A stretch of DNA of 64,000 bases from Leptospira neocaledonica (GCF_002812205.1 NZ_NPEA01000005.1:62001-126000); one strand, 5' to 3'. Shown: positions 20,171 through 30,987, counted from the first letter of the stretch. Program-made: numbers and translations. The notes: a model not told the origin generated them from the letters alone.

Positions 20171-20632
20171 ATGCCTCAAGAATTGAAAGCCAAGCTGGAC
20201 GGAAAGGGACAAAAACATTGTATCGTTGTCTCCCGTTTTAACGAATTCATAGTCGAAAGCCTTTTGAAAGGTTCTATAGACGGACTCCATGCAACTGGAG
20301 TAGAAGATAAAGATATCACCGTGGTCCGGATCCCGGGAGCTTACGAACTTCCGATCGTGGTTTCCAAAGCCGCTCAAAGTAAAAAATACGATTCTATCAT
20401 TTGTCTCGGAGCAGTGATCCGAGGCGCTACCGCTCATTTTGATTTTGTCGCCGGAGAATCTGCAAAAGTAGGATCTATCGGAGTGCAACATTCCGTGCCT
20501 GTGATTTTCGGAGTTTTGACTACTGATACAATCGAGCAAGCCATCGAAAGAGCCGGTACCAAGGCAGGTAATAAGGGCTACGAGGCGGCTCTGACTGCGG
20601 TGGAAATGACAAATCTACTGAAACTTCTCTAA
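20171..20632 (+). CDS. ribH: 6,7-dimethyl-8-ribityllumazine synthase
   Basis: Penultimate enzyme of riboflavin synthesis, condensing 5-amino-6-ribitylaminouracil with dihydroxybutanone phosphate in the cytosol. The 153-residue length is normal. Signatures seen are [46 protein letters not shown] (catalytic His region) and [15 protein letters not shown]. An AGGAAACAG ribosome-binding site precedes the ATG. nusB follows after three bases, a ribH-nusB pairing common in bacteria. No FMN riboswitch is visible upstream. Confidence 0.97.
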   Translation: MPQELKAKLDGKGQKHCIVVSRFNEFIVESLLKGSIDGLHATGVEDKDITVVRIPGAYELPIVVSKAAQSKKYDSIICLGAVIRGATAHFDFVAGESAKVGSIGVQHSVPVIFGVLTTDTIEQAIERAGTKAGNKGYEAALTAVEMTNLLKLL

Positions 20633-20635
20633 TCT

Positions 20636-21100
20636 ATGTCTTCTTCCAGAAGGAAGTCCAGAGAGATCGCATTAATGGCATTATACCAGTTAGAACTGGT
20701 GGATCCCGCCTTATCGGAGGTCCTAAAGTTCCGTTGGTATGACAAAAAGATAGAAACGGAAGAAAGGGATTTTGCCGTTTCTATCATAAATGGTGTTGTG
20801 AAAAACGCGGAATCAATCGATACTCTCATCAAGAAATACTCGAGGAATTGGGATTTTGCTAGAATTTCCCCGGTGAACAAATGTATTCTACGTTTGTCCA
20901 TTTATGGGATATTGCATTCCAAGGAAATTCCGCCAAGGGTCACCATCGACGAAGCCGTCGAGTTGACTAAGGAATTTGAAAGCGAGAATTCGGTCCCTTT
21001 TATAAACGGGATCTTGGATTCCATCCTTCAGTACGAGACGAACCGACATGGAAAACCCGATCCGCAAGAACCGAATCTTCCTGGAGACGGAAGAACCTAA
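20636..21100 (+). CDS. nusB: Transcription antitermination factor NusB
   Basis: All-helical RNA-binding protein of 154 residues that with NusE binds boxA RNA for antitermination of rRNA operons. Family features are [18 protein letters not shown], the central [24 protein letters not shown], and the closing [26 protein letters not shown]. Its last 53 bases are overlapped in another frame by the start of the TPR gene, which suggests strong coupling. Shares a transcript with ribH. Confidence 0.96.
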   Translation: MSSSRRKSREIALMALYQLELVDPALSEVLKFRWYDKKIETEERDFAVSIINGVVKNAESIDTLIKKYSRNWDFARISPVNKCILRLSIYGILHSKEIPPRVTIDEAVELTKEFESENSVPFINGILDSILQYETNRHGKPDPQEPNLPGDGRT

Positions 21101-23120
21101 ACCTTCCTACTATTACGGGGACGAGCCGGAAGAGTTTCGTCCTAAGCGTCATTATAATCCGACTGCATTTGCTTGGGGAGCCTTAGCTGCCTCCCTTCTT
21201 CTTTTGATTGCTCTTGCGATTTGGTATTCCTTTTTCAGAGAAGGTAAACCTGGTTTTGGTACAAATACGGTCGCTGACGGCAAATCACCGATTATGCCGA
21301 AAGGAAGTCTGGCAAAAGAATTACAAAGGCCTTATCTTCCTGATGGTACGAGTAATCCTCTACTGACCAAATGTATAAACTTATACAAACAGAATCATGC
21401 TAAACCAGCATTCGATTATTGTACTGAATTTTTAACAGGCCCGGTGACAGACCAGGAGAAGTCCCTGGCTTTAACTGTTCTCGGAGTGATTTATGACGAA
21501 GACGGAAGATATCCACAGGCGATTGATTCCTTGCAAAAGGCGATCGCTGCTGACGGAAGAAATGTATACGCTTATTATAATCTAACTTTAGCATATGCTC
21601 ATAGCGGTCAACATTCCGCCGCTAGAAATACTGCTTTAAAAGCAAGAGAGATTGCGCCTAACGATCCGAGGATCGCTCTCATGGCGGGAAATCTTTTTAA
21701 TGAGATTAATGATCCTGATGCAGCGATAGATGCGTATAAACAGGGACTTTCTTCTTCTCCGGATGATCCTTATCTAACATATAACCTTGCATTAAGTTAT
21801 TTTAAAAAAGGAGAAATCCCACAAGCAGAAGAACATTTCAAACTTGTGGTGATGAGGGCACGTGGCGGAAAACTCGCCGCTCTTTCCAGTTCTTATTTGG
21901 GAAATATTTCCTATAATAGGGGAGATTATGTTTCGGCAGAACATTATTTTAGAGAAGCGGCAACTCTTACCCCGAATGATGCAAAGGCATTGTATAATCT
22001 TTCTATCGTTTTGAAGAAGAACGGTAAATTAGAAGAATCCGTAAAATATCTGGAACTTGCCAATCAAGCAGGTTCAAACGATCCTGAATTATTCCGTTCC
22101 ATCGCAGAAGGTTTCGAACAATTGAACCAGGGAGAGCAATCCATCAATGCTCTCCAAAAAGGCCTAAAGTATAATCCGAATAATTTGGATCTATTATTCC
22201 AACTAGCGGAAACATATTATAATAGAGGTGACCTTCTCGCCGCGGAAGAAACTTACAGAAGGATCGTGGACTCCACTCCAGGCGATAGTTTTACCGAAAC
22301 TGCATTATTAAATTTAGGCGTAGTCTTGGATCAAATGGAAAGATATGGAGAAGCGATAACCTATCTAAATCGGGTCCTGGATCTAAATCCTAAAAATGCA
22401 AAAGCTTACTATAATTTAGGTCTTGTTTATAAACACACAGGTAACGGCACCCAAGCAATCGAAAATTTCCGTAAGTCATCTTATTTAGATCCGGATGATA
22501 TCAAGCCTAAGGAAGCCTTAGGGGATTATTATTTGGAAAACAAATTTTATAGAGAAGCTATAGAAGAATACTCAATACTCTTCAAACAGAAAGAAGACTA
22601 CTATAAGGTCGCCTTAAAACTTGCAGAAGCATATATGGGCACAGGAGAATCTTCCAGCGCTGAAAAAATCCTACTACAAGTGTTGAATAGATCCAGAAAT
22701 TCAAACGAGATCAAACAAGCTCATAAAAAATTGGCACTTCTTTATAATAAATCAAAAGACCCGGATATGAAAAATAGAGCAAAGGACGAAGCTTATCGTT
22801 CCGCTCATATGGATCCGGAAGATTATGAAGGTCGCTTAGTCCTTTCTAAAATTTTACTGGATTCCAATTCTGTTTTGGATCGAGAAAAAGCGATAGAGGA
22901 ATTAACAGCTATCGTAAAGTCGGAAATAAAACCAAAGACGGCATCCACTGCTTATAATTATCTGGGCGTCGCATTTTATAAGAACGGAGAATATAAAAAG
23001 GCAGTCCGTTCCTTCCAAAATGCAATAGACTTAGATCCGTCCAATACGGAAGCTTACGATAATAAGCGGGCCGCGACGGCCGCATTGGAGGATTCCTCCA
23101 AGAGGGACGGTCTTTTCTGA
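21048..23120 (+). CDS. TPR-repeat membrane protein
   Basis: A 690-residue protein with a cytoplasmic acidic N-terminus, one membrane helix at about residues 41-63 ([21 protein letters not shown]), and at least ten TPR units from about residue 105 to the end (for example [30 protein letters not shown]). TPR arrays mount protein complexes; the partner is unknown. The start overlaps nusB by 53 bases. The stop overlaps the CTG start of the next gene (CTGA). Position in a ribH-nusB-TPR-HEAT run implies co-transcription but not a shared function. Confidence 0.9.
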   Translation: MENPIRKNRIFLETEEPKPSYYYGDEPEEFRPKRHYNPTAFAWGALAASLLLLIALAIWYSFFREGKPGFGTNTVADGKSPIMPKGSLAKELQRPYLPDGTSNPLLTKCINLYKQNHAKPAFDYCTEFLTGPVTDQEKSLALTVLGVIYDEDGRYPQAIDSLQKAIAADGRNVYAYYNLTLAYAHSGQHSAARNTALKAREIAPNDPRIALMAGNLFNEINDPDAAIDAYKQGLSSSPDDPYLTYNLALSYFKKGEIPQAEEHFKLVVMRARGGKLAALSSSYLGNISYNRGDYVSAEHYFREAATLTPNDAKALYNLSIVLKKNGKLEESVKYLELANQAGSNDPELFRSIAEGFEQLNQGEQSINALQKGLKYNPNNLDLLFQLAETYYNRGDLLAAEETYRRIVDSTPGDSFTETALLNLGVVLDQMERYGEAITYLNRVLDLNPKNAKAYYNLGLVYKHTGNGTQAIENFRKSSYLDPDDIKPKEALGDYYLENKFYREAIEEYSILFKQKEDYYKVALKLAEAYMGTGESSSAEKILLQVLNRSRNSNEIKQAHKKLALLYNKSKDPDMKNRAKDEAYRSAHMDPEDYEGRLVLSKILLDSNSVLDREKAIEELTAIVKSEIKPKTASTAYNYLGVAFYKNGEYKKAVRSFQNAIDLDPSNTEAYDNKRAATAALEDSSKRDGLF

Positions 23121-24457
23121 AAAGAATTCCATTCTTTTGTCTGGTTCTATTCTTCACTGTATATTTCGGCGGAAATATTTTTGCCGAAGAACAAAAGGAT
23201 CCATTTAAGGAATCCGTTCTTTCCAAAGGAAGATCTCAAGCCAGAGCAATTTCCGAAATCAAGTCCAAGAATCGTTTGGATCTGCTTAAAGAACTTCCCA
23301 AAATTATTTCAGAACCTGATGCGAGAGAAGATAGCATTTTCGCCTCCTTGGCGCTTTTTTCCGAGTTAGAGGACTTGGATTCTCTTGCTCCAACGTGGGC
23401 AAATGAACTCGACACTGTTTTTAAAACTACTCGAAGCACGGATATCCAGACCAGGATCCTAGAACTTGCAGACCGAAAAAAAGAAAAACGACTTATCTAT
23501 GCAGTGATCGCAGGTCTTATTCATACGGATTTTGAAGTAAGACAATCTTCTTATAGATATGTGCAAGGGATCAAAGATGACCGTGCAATGCCTCATGTTT
23601 TGGATCTTGCGGTTTCTAATAATCCTGTATATAGAGAATATTTTTTAGAGTCGGCAATATGGATCAAAGACGAAAGGGTTCAAAATTTAATTAACAAATT
23701 CGCGACAGACGATATTCCTGCACTTCGTAGGAGATTTTTTACAGTATTAAATAAGAATAATATACCTGATAATCGCGGAAATATTCCGCGTATGGCTGCT
23801 TCTGACCCGGATGAGGATGTTCGCCTTCATGGTTTAGAGATCCTGAAAAACAGGAAAAGCAGGCAGTATATTTCTCTTTTTTATAAGGGGATTACTGAAC
23901 CGAATCCGGATCTGAGAAAGATCTGCACCGAGGCATTGTTTTATCTGAGCGATAAACAAGGTGCTAAATCGGTTTCAGAACAACTTGCAAAAGAAACTGT
24001 TCCCGGACTTAAGGCCAGATTGATCGATCTACTTTTGGATCTTGGAGCCCACGGAGGTGGACAGGGATTATTAACCGTTTTGGACATGGATAAGGATCCG
24101 GGGCTTCGATCTCGCGCTGCGGAAGTGATGGGGAAACTAGGATTTAATCCTGGAACTAACGAACTCAAACGTATCTTTGAAAAAGAAAAAGTAAACGAAG
24201 TCAAACTATCTCTCTTGAAAGCTTTGGGAGAGTTGAAGGACAAAACTTCAGTTCCGGCATTGATTTCATTTGCCTCCAATAATAAAAAAGAATATCTTCC
24301 TCTTCGCTTACAAGCCGTCGACACTGTTCGGATCATTGGGGACCCTGAATGTTTGCCTGCTTTATTTGATGCTTATGTAATAGAAAAAACTCCTGAAGTA
24401 AAATCCGAAATGGAAAAAGCGGTCAGAGAGATCATTTCTATTAAGGTCTCTAAATAA
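23117..24457 (+). CDS. Exported HEAT-repeat protein with apparent CTG start
   Basis: HEAT/armadillo-type repeat protein. The frame is open upstream of the TTG at 23276, and reading back to a CTG at 23117 yields a textbook Sec signal, [18 protein letters not shown] then NIFAEEQ, giving 446 residues. A GAGGGACGG ribosome-binding site precedes that CTG, and no ATG, GTG or TTG exists in frame between the previous stop codon and 23276. Helical pairs such as [20 protein letters not shown] and [15 protein letters not shown] repeat through the protein. A periplasmic scaffold role is inferred. It starts on the stop of the TPR gene, as translational coupling would require. Confidence 0.85.
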   Translation: MKRIPFFCLVLFFTVYFGGNIFAEEQKDPFKESVLSKGRSQARAISEIKSKNRLDLLKELPKIISEPDAREDSIFASLALFSELEDLDSLAPTWANELDTVFKTTRSTDIQTRILELADRKKEKRLIYAVIAGLIHTDFEVRQSSYRYVQGIKDDRAMPHVLDLAVSNNPVYREYFLESAIWIKDERVQNLINKFATDDIPALRRRFFTVLNKNNIPDNRGNIPRMAASDPDEDVRLHGLEILKNRKSRQYISLFYKGITEPNPDLRKICTEALFYLSDKQGAKSVSEQLAKETVPGLKARLIDLLLDLGAHGGGQGLLTVLDMDKDPGLRSRAAEVMGKLGFNPGTNELKRIFEKEKVNEVKLSLLKALGELKDKTSVPALISFASNNKKEYLPLRLQAVDTVRIIGDPECLPALFDAYVIEKTPEVKSEMEKAVREIISIKVSK

Positions 24458-24527
24458 GAGTCACGAAGATTAATTGAGACATAGAATTTTATCACACAGA
24501 GGCACAAAGCCGCGGAGTCTTTAAAAA

Positions 24528-25169
24528 ATGCGAGCTGCACTTTTTTTCTTTCTTATTTTATTCACAGCCTCCTGTAAAACCACTTTAGAGCGTAAATATT
24601 TGCCTGAGAGTTCCTGGGATAAGAAAGAGGGAAGAGCAGAACATCCGGAACGAGAGAGAGTTGCTTACGATGTTCGCGCTTGGGAAGTTCGGGGTGAAAT
24701 TTTAAAAAAAATATTAGAAGACCCTAATAATAATACCACCGCATCTAAATCTAAAGAGAGTATTTTGGAACCGGATCTTGGTTGGGATCCGAAAGGGAAA
24801 CGTGTGTTTTTGGTAGATATACGTTCCAATACAATATATCGTCCTGTAGACATTTTGGGAGAGATTGGGATCCGTTTAGGAGAGTGTGAAGGAAAGGATA
24901 AGATAGAATTTCCTTATACATATTATTTTTTCCCGGTAGAAAAGGGTGGAGGAAGGGACGGCAAAAATCAGATCACAAAATACAAATTCGAAAATTCGAA
25001 ACCTTCTTCATCCGCTACAAAATTGAAATCTAAAAATTCATATGAAGAAGAAACCAAAAAGGTTTTGGCAGCGTTTCCGGAATCTTGTTTTCAAAAAGGT
25101 CCGAATCCGTTAGAGGTCCAGATCTTGGGATATGAACTTTTCACTTTTAGATTTTTGTTTGAATATTAA
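24528..25169 (+). CDS. Lipoprotein of unknown function
   Basis: A 213-residue protein beginning MRAALFFFLILFTASCKTT, a lipoprotein signal with lipobox FTASC. The mature part is highly charged, with a low-complexity Lys/Ser stretch at about 145-175. It has just two Cys residues in the second half (GECEGKD and ESCFQKG). No known domain recognised. A GGAG ribosome-binding site lies 11 bases upstream. A repeat element begins seven bases after its stop. Confidence 0.8.
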   Translation: MRAALFFFLILFTASCKTTLERKYLPESSWDKKEGRAEHPERERVAYDVRAWEVRGEILKKILEDPNNNTTASKSKESILEPDLGWDPKGKRVFLVDIRSNTIYRPVDILGEIGIRLGECEGKDKIEFPYTYYFFPVEKGGGRDGKNQITKYKFENSKPSSSATKLKSKNSYEEETKKVLAAFPESCFQKGPNPLEVQILGYELFTFRFLFEY

Positions 25170-25175
25170 AGTCGG

Positions 25176-25328
25176 ATGTTGGAATTCCAACGTATGATGG
25201 AGTTCGCCCCCACCCTGCATTGGGATCGGGGGGAGTGGCCCGTGGGAGAGCACATTCCGCACTACCATATTTTCCTAAAACTTACAATAAAATTTCCTAC
25301 CAGTAATCCTTGTTGGAATTCCAACATT
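25176..25328 (+). repeat. Palindrome-bounded intergenic element, copy A
   Basis: Element of about 150 bp. The left palindrome is GTTGGAATTCCAAC (25178-25191) and the right one TGTTGGAATTCCAACA (25311-25326). Between them lie a C-rich then G-rich hairpin-forming core (CCCCCACCCTGCATTGGG, then GGGGGGAGTGGCCCGTGGGA) and an AT-rich stretch. The core is nearly identical to copy B at 30752-30900, and related to copies at 35924, 40723 and 43421. No open frame is credible. It lies between two convergent genes. Confidence 0.85.
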
Positions 25329-25338
25329 GCCGGCCAAA

Positions 25339-25980
25339 TCAAATATACTGTTTCAGATATTCTTTTCCTTTTAAATGGCTCGGATATAAAATAGGAAATT
25401 CTACACCCGTACGTTTGCGCTTTCTTCGATAAGCCTTGCTAGAATCAGTGTAAACTTCGTATTCCGATTCAACTCTAAATAGAAGTTTTTCCCAAAATAG
25501 AAAATGATTATCTATGAATTCTTGTCTTACATCTTTCGCTCTGGAAGTTAGAGGACATTTGGTTTGGAATTCTTGCATGAATACTAATCCCACCAAAACT
25601 CCTCTTGTGTCCAAATAAGGTTCTAATGGAAAAGTCCTGCAACTAATGGAGCGGTTTTCTCTTTCGCAATGAGCCACTCCCTTGCATTCACAAAATGTAA
25701 TTTTCCTATGATCGTATACTGCGAAATCTTTTTTTTCTTCCCGAGTCATCGGAACATATGCTTTCCATAGATCCGTTCTTTTAGATAACATTTCATATTC
25801 CGCTTTATATAAAGCCGGCAATGCATTGTCCGCTTGGCAGCACACAGGGATTCCTCCGTTGGAAGGAGCGCACAAACTTCCACAGTTGTATTCTGTGACT
25901 TCTTCTTGAAGAAGTGTATAATAATATTGTATTTCGTCTTCCGTTAAGGCTTTAGGGTCCGAGGTCCGAGACTTCTTCAT
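25339..25980 (-). CDS. Cysteine-cluster protein, YkgJ-like
   Basis: Soluble 213-residue protein with a conserved-looking Cys pattern: Cys33 and Cys37 (NCGSLC), Cys47-Cys48 (PVCCQ), then CECKGVAHC, SCRTFPLEPY and KCPL. This resembles the YkgJ/UPF0153-type zinc- or iron-chelating domain, whose members bind metal through such Cys. The C-terminus is very basic (YRRKRKRTG). Its start lies 29 bases inside the upstream J-domain gene, so the pair is co-translated. Function unknown; metal binding is inferred. Confidence 0.75.
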   Translation of the reverse strand: MKKSRTSDPKALTEDEIQYYYTLLQEEVTEYNCGSLCAPSNGGIPVCCQADNALPALYKAEYEMLSKRTDLWKAYVPMTREEKKDFAVYDHRKITFCECKGVAHCERENRSISCRTFPLEPYLDTRGVLVGLVFMQEFQTKCPLTSRAKDVRQEFIDNHFLFWEKLLFRVESEYEVYTDSSKAYRRKRKRTGVEFPILYPSHLKGKEYLKQYI

Positions 25981-26596
25981 TCTGCTCTACTTCTCTTTTT
26001 TTCTCTCTTAGTGTGATTACTCTTTCCAGATAGAATATTCGGAATAGCGTGTATGCCGTCCCCATAAACGTGCAGGAAAATAAGAGTCCCCATCTACGAT
26101 AGAAAAGGTCGGCGCTTGTAGAGAGCCAGCCGTTTTTCTGAAATACTACAAAAACGAGAGAAGAAAGTACCAATGTAGAAAAACAGCCCAGTATAAAATA
26201 TACCGTAGCTCTGAAGATCCAGAGTTTATCTTCCCTTTCGTATTTTAACATTAGGAATTGTTTGTATAACCTCTCGTATTCCTTAGGAGTGGAAATTTTT
26301 TGGAGCTCGAAATATCTTTCGAATTCCTCCGGAACTCCTTCGGGGTCGGGAAGTACCAATTCATAATCTAAGGACGAATCGTAACGTTTTCGTCTGGCAG
26401 GATCTGATAGATGATAATAAGCCTCTGCGCCTTCTCTTAATTCTATATCCTTCCAAGGGACCCAGGAATGTTCTTTTAGATCTTGTACATATCGATGAAA
26501 GGCCTCTTCCACTGCTTGTGGAGAAGCGTCCCTGGAAATGCCGAATAATACATAATAGTCTGCTTTACGGCTGAGTCCTGTTCCCGATCGGTTCAT
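25952..26596 (-). CDS. Membrane J-domain-like protein lacking HPD
   Basis: The first 75 residues fit a DnaJ domain: DYYVLFGISRDASPQAVEEAFHRY and AEAYYHLSDPARRKRYDSSLDYELV. The HPD tripeptide needed to stimulate Hsp70 ATPase is absent; its loop reads KEHSWVPWKD. Two membrane helices follow at about residues 129-152 and 167-190, then a charged tail. It is thus a J-like protein, probably a tether or regulator rather than a working DnaK cochaperone. It overlaps the Cys-cluster gene downstream and is divergent from miaB. Confidence 0.8.
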   Translation of the reverse strand: MNRSGTGLSRKADYYVLFGISRDASPQAVEEAFHRYVQDLKEHSWVPWKDIELREGAEAYYHLSDPARRKRYDSSLDYELVLPDPEGVPEEFERYFELQKISTPKEYERLYKQFLMLKYEREDKLWIFRATVYFILGCFSTLVLSSLVFVVFQKNGWLSTSADLFYRRWGLLFSCTFMGTAYTLFRIFYLERVITLREKKREVEQNEEVSDLGP

Positions 26597-26708
26597 TTGA
26601 TTCGTCTTAAGAGAATTCAGATTATGATCCGATCCCGGCAGGAAAGGAAACTTTTTTTTAAGGTTTCGAGCGGGTTGACAGGCTCTTTACTTTTCCAAAA
26701 CTGGACCT

Positions 26709-28058
26709 ATGAGCGTTCTAGAAGTAGAAAAAAAGGCCGGTAAGGTTTATATAGAGACCTATGGCTGCCAGATGAACGAATACGATTCGGGTATCGTGTC
26801 CAGTTTGATGCAGGGCGCTCAGTTCGAGACGGTTTCGGACCCGGAACTTTCTGACGTTATCTTCTTAAATACATGTGCGATCCGTGAAAATGCACATGCA
26901 AAAATTTACGGTAGGCTCCAAAGTCTTGGATATCTAAAAAAAAGAAATCCTGACCTGGTTATTGGAGTCCTTGGTTGTATGGCCCAAAACTTGGGGGACG
27001 ATCTATTTCACCAGGAATTACCTTTGGACTTAGTGGTTGGTCCTGATAATTATAGAACCCTTCCTGAACTGATTCAAACCATTCGCTCGGATAAACAGCC
27101 TGTTTCTTTAACCCGTCTTTCTAAGATTGAAACTTACGATGAGATCGAGCCTAGAGTTGTAAACGGTATCCAAGCATTCGTCACCATCATGAGAGGTTGC
27201 AATAATTTTTGCACATTCTGCGTGGTTCCTTATACAAGAGGAAGGGAGAGGAGTAGAGATCCTCATTCTATCGTAAGAGAAACTCGAGATCTTGTTGCCC
27301 AAGGTGTAAAACAACTCACTTTGCTCGGGCAGAATGTAAATTCTTATAAGGCAGAAGGTTTCGATTTTGCAGGACTTGTTCGCCTTCTATTAGAAGAAAC
27401 TGATATAGAAAGAATTCGTTTTACTTCTCCTCACCCTAAGGATTTTCCGATGCATCTTTTGGAACTTATGGCGGAGAATCCAAGATTCTGTCCGAATATT
27501 CATCTTCCACTGCAGTCCGGGAATACGGATGTATTGGAGAATATGAAAAGAACTTATTCCAAAGAGGAATTTTTGGAAGTAGTGGGTCAGATTAAAACAG
27601 TCGTCCCGAATGTTGGACTTACAACGGATATTATTGTAGGTTTTCCCGGAGAAACAGAAGAACAATTCGAAGATACATTGGACATGGTCCGCAAAGTTGG
27701 CTTCGATATGGCATTCATGTTTAAGTATTCCGAGAGAGAAGGTACCATCGCTCAAAAAAGATATCCGGATGATGTACCTGAAGAAGTAAAAGGAGAGCGT
27801 CTCACTAAGTTAGTGGATCTTCAAACTTCGATTTCTCTCGAGCAGAATAAATTGAGGATCGGAAAAACTTTCCCGATCTTAGTAGAAGGCGCTTCTAAAA
27901 AATCTTCTAAAGAAGCTTGTGGTCGTACTCCTTGCGGAAGAATGACTGTTTTCAAATTACCGGAGAATGTTCATGTCGATTCGTTGATCGGAAAAACTGT
28001 CTCGGTAAAGATTAATTTTGCTACTAGTGCCACTCTTAAAGGAGAGGTGATAGAGTGA
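26709..28058 (+). CDS. miaB: tRNA-2-methylthio-N6-dimethylallyladenosine synthase
   Basis: Radical-SAM methylthiotransferase modifying A37 of tRNAs that read UNN codons. The 449 residues hold the UPF0004 domain ([15 protein letters not shown]; Cys in TCAIRENA and LGCMAQ), the radical SAM cluster Cys164-x3-Cys168-x2-Cys171 in [20 protein letters not shown], and a C-terminal TRAM domain (about 380-447). Length and order are normal for MiaB. The stop overlaps the start of the permease gene by four bases. Confidence 0.97.
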   Translation: MSVLEVEKKAGKVYIETYGCQMNEYDSGIVSSLMQGAQFETVSDPELSDVIFLNTCAIRENAHAKIYGRLQSLGYLKKRNPDLVIGVLGCMAQNLGDDLFHQELPLDLVVGPDNYRTLPELIQTIRSDKQPVSLTRLSKIETYDEIEPRVVNGIQAFVTIMRGCNNFCTFCVVPYTRGRERSRDPHSIVRETRDLVAQGVKQLTLLGQNVNSYKAEGFDFAGLVRLLLEETDIERIRFTSPHPKDFPMHLLELMAENPRFCPNIHLPLQSGNTDVLENMKRTYSKEEFLEVVGQIKTVVPNVGLTTDIIVGFPGETEEQFEDTLDMVRKVGFDMAFMFKYSEREGTIAQKRYPDDVPEEVKGERLTKLVDLQTSISLEQNKLRIGKTFPILVEGASKKSSKEACGRTPCGRMTVFKLPENVHVDSLIGKTVSVKINFATSATLKGEVIE

Positions 28059-29833
28059 AAAAGATCTCCCGTGCTTCGGGAGGCGATTCCTCTCCTAAGA
28101 AAAAAAAGTCCGCCGTACATCGGACTGATACTACAGGATTCGGAACGGAAGCTGCCGGAAAAGTAGCCGAGGGAAAAGATCTACGTTCCGTAAGGGTTCA
28201 TAGTGTTGCGGACCTTCCCCCCGGTTTTTTTGTTCATACGGATCGAGAGAAGTTCTGGAGATGGCTTCCTATCTTGGACCGCTATATTCTTTCTGAAATT
28301 TTTCCTTCTTTCCTAGTAGCACTTTTATTTTTCACAAGCATTTATATGGCCATCGCACTCAAAAGTATGATCGGGCTTTTTGTGGGGAAGGGTGTGGATC
28401 CTTTCCGCCTTCTAGATTATTTCGGTTATCTATTGGGGAATATTCTTCCTACAACTGCACCTCTTGCTTGTTTGATGAGTGGTGTTATGGCAGCAGGAAG
28501 GCTTTCAGGTGATTCAGAGATTACTGCAATACGTTCTGCAGGAATAGGATTCTCTCGGATCTATGTGGTGTTTGTAGGGTTCGGTATATTCCTCGCTGCT
28601 CTCGTTGCGTACTTGTGCTTTTATCTTTCTCCAATCAATACCCGAAAAATGACAGAGTTCAATAAATGGGTTTTGGCTTATAACCCTCTTCTTGCATTAA
28701 CCCCTGGACAGTTTGCCGGAGATCAGGTGCAGAATGCAGGCTCCGAAAAAGCGATCGCAATGTATACGGAAGGTGTGAACGCAAAAACGGGAGAACTTTC
28801 CGGAGTTCAGATCCGTGAATGGACTGTATTTATTCCACAAAACCAGGATCCGTTTCTTCTGGCTGTGGGTGCCGCTAATCGTCCAGTTCAATTAGGCGAA
28901 TCTTATATTACACAAATCATATCTGCTAAAAAAGGAACCTTGGTAGAAAAAAAAGGACCTGACGGCGAGTTTGAAAAATCAATCCGATTGAAAGATGCTT
29001 GGATCTTAGAATGGGATAAAGCTAAACAGCAGTTCTCAGTCGGAGATCTTCGAAAAGGGGAAATGGATTATAATATTCCAAAAACCGAAGAGAAAAAAAG
29101 TTTAGTCATCAATGTGGATCCTGGTTCCTTCACTCTTTGGACCTTGATCGATATCAGAAATAATATTAAAGCAGGAAGATTAGAGAGGATCCCTGGGCTT
29201 GAAATTTTACAAGAGATGGGAATTCCTTCAGACGGAACCGAGAATTTAAAAGATAGAGTGTTGCGGCTACAAATTGAATTGCCGAATATCATGAGTGATC
29301 CTAAACTCTCGGATGCTCAAAAGTCTCAGAGTGTTACAATTGTTCTCCAATTGACTACTTTATTAAAAGAGGCTAAAAAAAGAGTCTCTCAGTTTGATGT
29401 TGAGATCCAGAGAAGATTTGCGATACCTGTTTCCTGCATTATTTTTTCCTTAGTATCCTTACCTTTAGGTCTCGTAGTAAAACGTTCCGGAAAGGGGATG
29501 AGTTTTACAATGGCGGTGGTTTTGATCATTGTATATTGGGCTCTTTTCACATTCGGATCGAATATTTCCGAAAATTCTAAGTTCCCGGTTTGGTTAGGAC
29601 CATGGAGTGGAAATATAGCAATTGCGATCATCGGTTCGGTCGTTATGTTAAAACGAACCGATATGCGTTTTCCGCCCGCTGTAGTAAATTTCTTTCAAAT
29701 CCTAGCTAAGTTCTTTTCCCCCGTTGCCCGCGTTTTTGCCCGGATAGAAGGACCCCTTTCTTTCCTAAAAACAAAATTGACAGAGGGACTCAAAAAATTA
29801 TCCTTATGGAGAAATCGAGAAAATCGATACTGA
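28055..29833 (+). CDS. LptF/LptG-family permease, long N-terminus
   Basis: Inner-membrane component of the ABC exporter that pulls lipopolysaccharide toward the outer membrane. The GTG start overlaps the miaB stop (GTGA). Family features are [25 protein letters not shown] at about residues 69-93, a periplasmic domain of about 240 residues, and the terminal hydrophobic block [21 protein letters not shown] with [14 protein letters not shown]. At 592 residues it is longer than the usual 350-430. The first 65 residues are a Lys/Ser-rich cytoplasmic extension. Whether it is F or G cannot be settled by eye; a partner permease is not in this window. Confidence 0.88.
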   Translation: MKKISRASGGDSSPKKKKSAVHRTDTTGFGTEAAGKVAEGKDLRSVRVHSVADLPPGFFVHTDREKFWRWLPILDRYILSEIFPSFLVALLFFTSIYMAIALKSMIGLFVGKGVDPFRLLDYFGYLLGNILPTTAPLACLMSGVMAAGRLSGDSEITAIRSAGIGFSRIYVVFVGFGIFLAALVAYLCFYLSPINTRKMTEFNKWVLAYNPLLALTPGQFAGDQVQNAGSEKAIAMYTEGVNAKTGELSGVQIREWTVFIPQNQDPFLLAVGAANRPVQLGESYITQIISAKKGTLVEKKGPDGEFEKSIRLKDAWILEWDKAKQQFSVGDLRKGEMDYNIPKTEEKKSLVINVDPGSFTLWTLIDIRNNIKAGRLERIPGLEILQEMGIPSDGTENLKDRVLRLQIELPNIMSDPKLSDAQKSQSVTIVLQLTTLLKEAKKRVSQFDVEIQRRFAIPVSCIIFSLVSLPLGLVVKRSGKGMSFTMAVVLIIVYWALFTFGSNISENSKFPVWLGPWSGNIAIAIIGSVVMLKRTDMRFPPAVVNFFQILAKFFSPVARVFARIEGPLSFLKTKLTEGLKKLSLWRNRENRY

Positions 29834-29907
29834 TTTCCGTTTTTTAGAAGGACGGGATCGGCTTTCGACGTCTTATTTATGGCGTCGAGTAAGGGGGAGA
29901 GTCGGCT

Positions 29908-30744
29908 TTGAAAACCGCGAATATTTGGCACATAACTTCCGGAGCTGAATTCCCCATACATATATGGAAACATCCGAGAATCAATATCGAACTGCGTAAG
30001 GTCCAGTTAAAGGACTACAGATCGATTGAATTGGATGCCCAGGATATTAACGTATTCTATGTGAATACTAATCTGAAAGAATGGACAGAAATTAAGGAAG
30101 ATTTCCTAAAACGTTTTGAACTTCATCCATTTGTTGCACTTACTATTATCTCCTCCCCCGAAGCAGAAGAAATTTACAATAAACTTTCTCCTAAAGGTAA
30201 AACCGAGGTTTTAGAAAATCCGGTTCAGCCCAGATCCTTAAGGATCATCTTGGACAGAGTAATCCAAACGGAATTTTTCAAGATGGTGGCTAACGAGATC
30301 GGGAATAGTTGTCTAGCAAATGTAGGATTTTTCGAAGGAGTTTTCGAACTCGCTAACAAAGAATACAAAGATGCACATAAGGCGAATGCCGCTCTTCATG
30401 CGATCCTTGAGTTCGAAGCAAAAATCAAGAAGAACAACGAAGACATTAATAAAGCGATCGAAAGAGTGAACGAACTTAAGAACCAAGAGCTTCTTACGCT
30501 TCACGAAAGATTGAAAGTTTCCGAAATCATAGATAATCTCAAGACTATGGAATTAAAACACGCTCTCGAGCTGAAAAAAGCCACCGAAAGAGCCTTGGAA
30601 TATTCTAGCATAGAAGAGATCGAAATGAAAAATATCCTCGAGGCTCATACCAAATTGTTCGAATATACTGAGCAAGAAATCAAGGAGCTGGTTGAGGAAA
30701 ACAAACGCCTTAGAAAAGAATTAGGGCTTCCTGAAAATAATTAG
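29908..30744 (+). CDS. Two-part protein: receiver-like N-terminus, coiled-coil C-terminus
   Basis: Soluble 278-residue protein from a TTG start with a strong AAGGGGGAGA ribosome-binding site. Residues 1-120 alternate strands and helices in the manner of a response-regulator receiver ([34 protein letters not shown]) but the phosphoacceptor Asp pocket is not evident. Residues 150-278 are a long coiled coil ([21 protein letters not shown] onward) ending [17 protein letters not shown] do not recognise the family. A structural or signalling adaptor role is inference. Confidence 0.8.
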   Translation: MKTANIWHITSGAEFPIHIWKHPRINIELRKVQLKDYRSIELDAQDINVFYVNTNLKEWTEIKEDFLKRFELHPFVALTIISSPEAEEIYNKLSPKGKTEVLENPVQPRSLRIILDRVIQTEFFKMVANEIGNSCLANVGFFEGVFELANKEYKDAHKANAALHAILEFEAKIKKNNEDINKAIERVNELKNQELLTLHERLKVSEIIDNLKTMELKHALELKKATERALEYSSIEEIEMKNILEAHTKLFEYTEQEIKELVEENKRLRKELGLPENN

Positions 30745-30751
30745 AACAGAG

Positions 30752-30930
30752 TGTTGGAACTCCTACGTGGGTTAGAGTCCGCCCCCACCCTGCATTGGGA
30801 GGGGGGAGTGGCCCGTGGGAAAGCAAATCTGTCCCTACCACATTTTCCCAAAACTTACAACCGAATTTTCTTTCACTAACTCTTGTTGGAGTTCCAACAA
30901 ATATATGTGTACGGGAATTCCGACGTACAC
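30752..30930 (+). repeat. Palindrome-bounded intergenic element, copy B, with extra palindrome
   Basis: Same layout and orientation as copy A. The left imperfect palindrome TGTTGGAACTCCTACG is at 30752-30767. The core is CCCCCACCCTGCATTGGG then GGGGGGAGTGGCCCGTGGGA. The right palindrome TTGTTGGA-GT-TCCAACAA is at 30883-30900. The core and the AT-rich part align with copy A almost base for base. A further imperfect palindrome around GGAATTCC (30907-30930) flanks it on the right. It sits between two convergent genes. Confidence 0.85.
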
Positions 30931-30987
30931 GGACCTTCTTACATCAAACTGAGAACTTTCACTAAAGGTGACGCGGCTTCTATTCTG

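Noticed and set aside
25176..25394. Plus-strand frame of 72 codons
   Set aside because: It is made of repeat element copy A and runs into the 3' end of a convergent gene.
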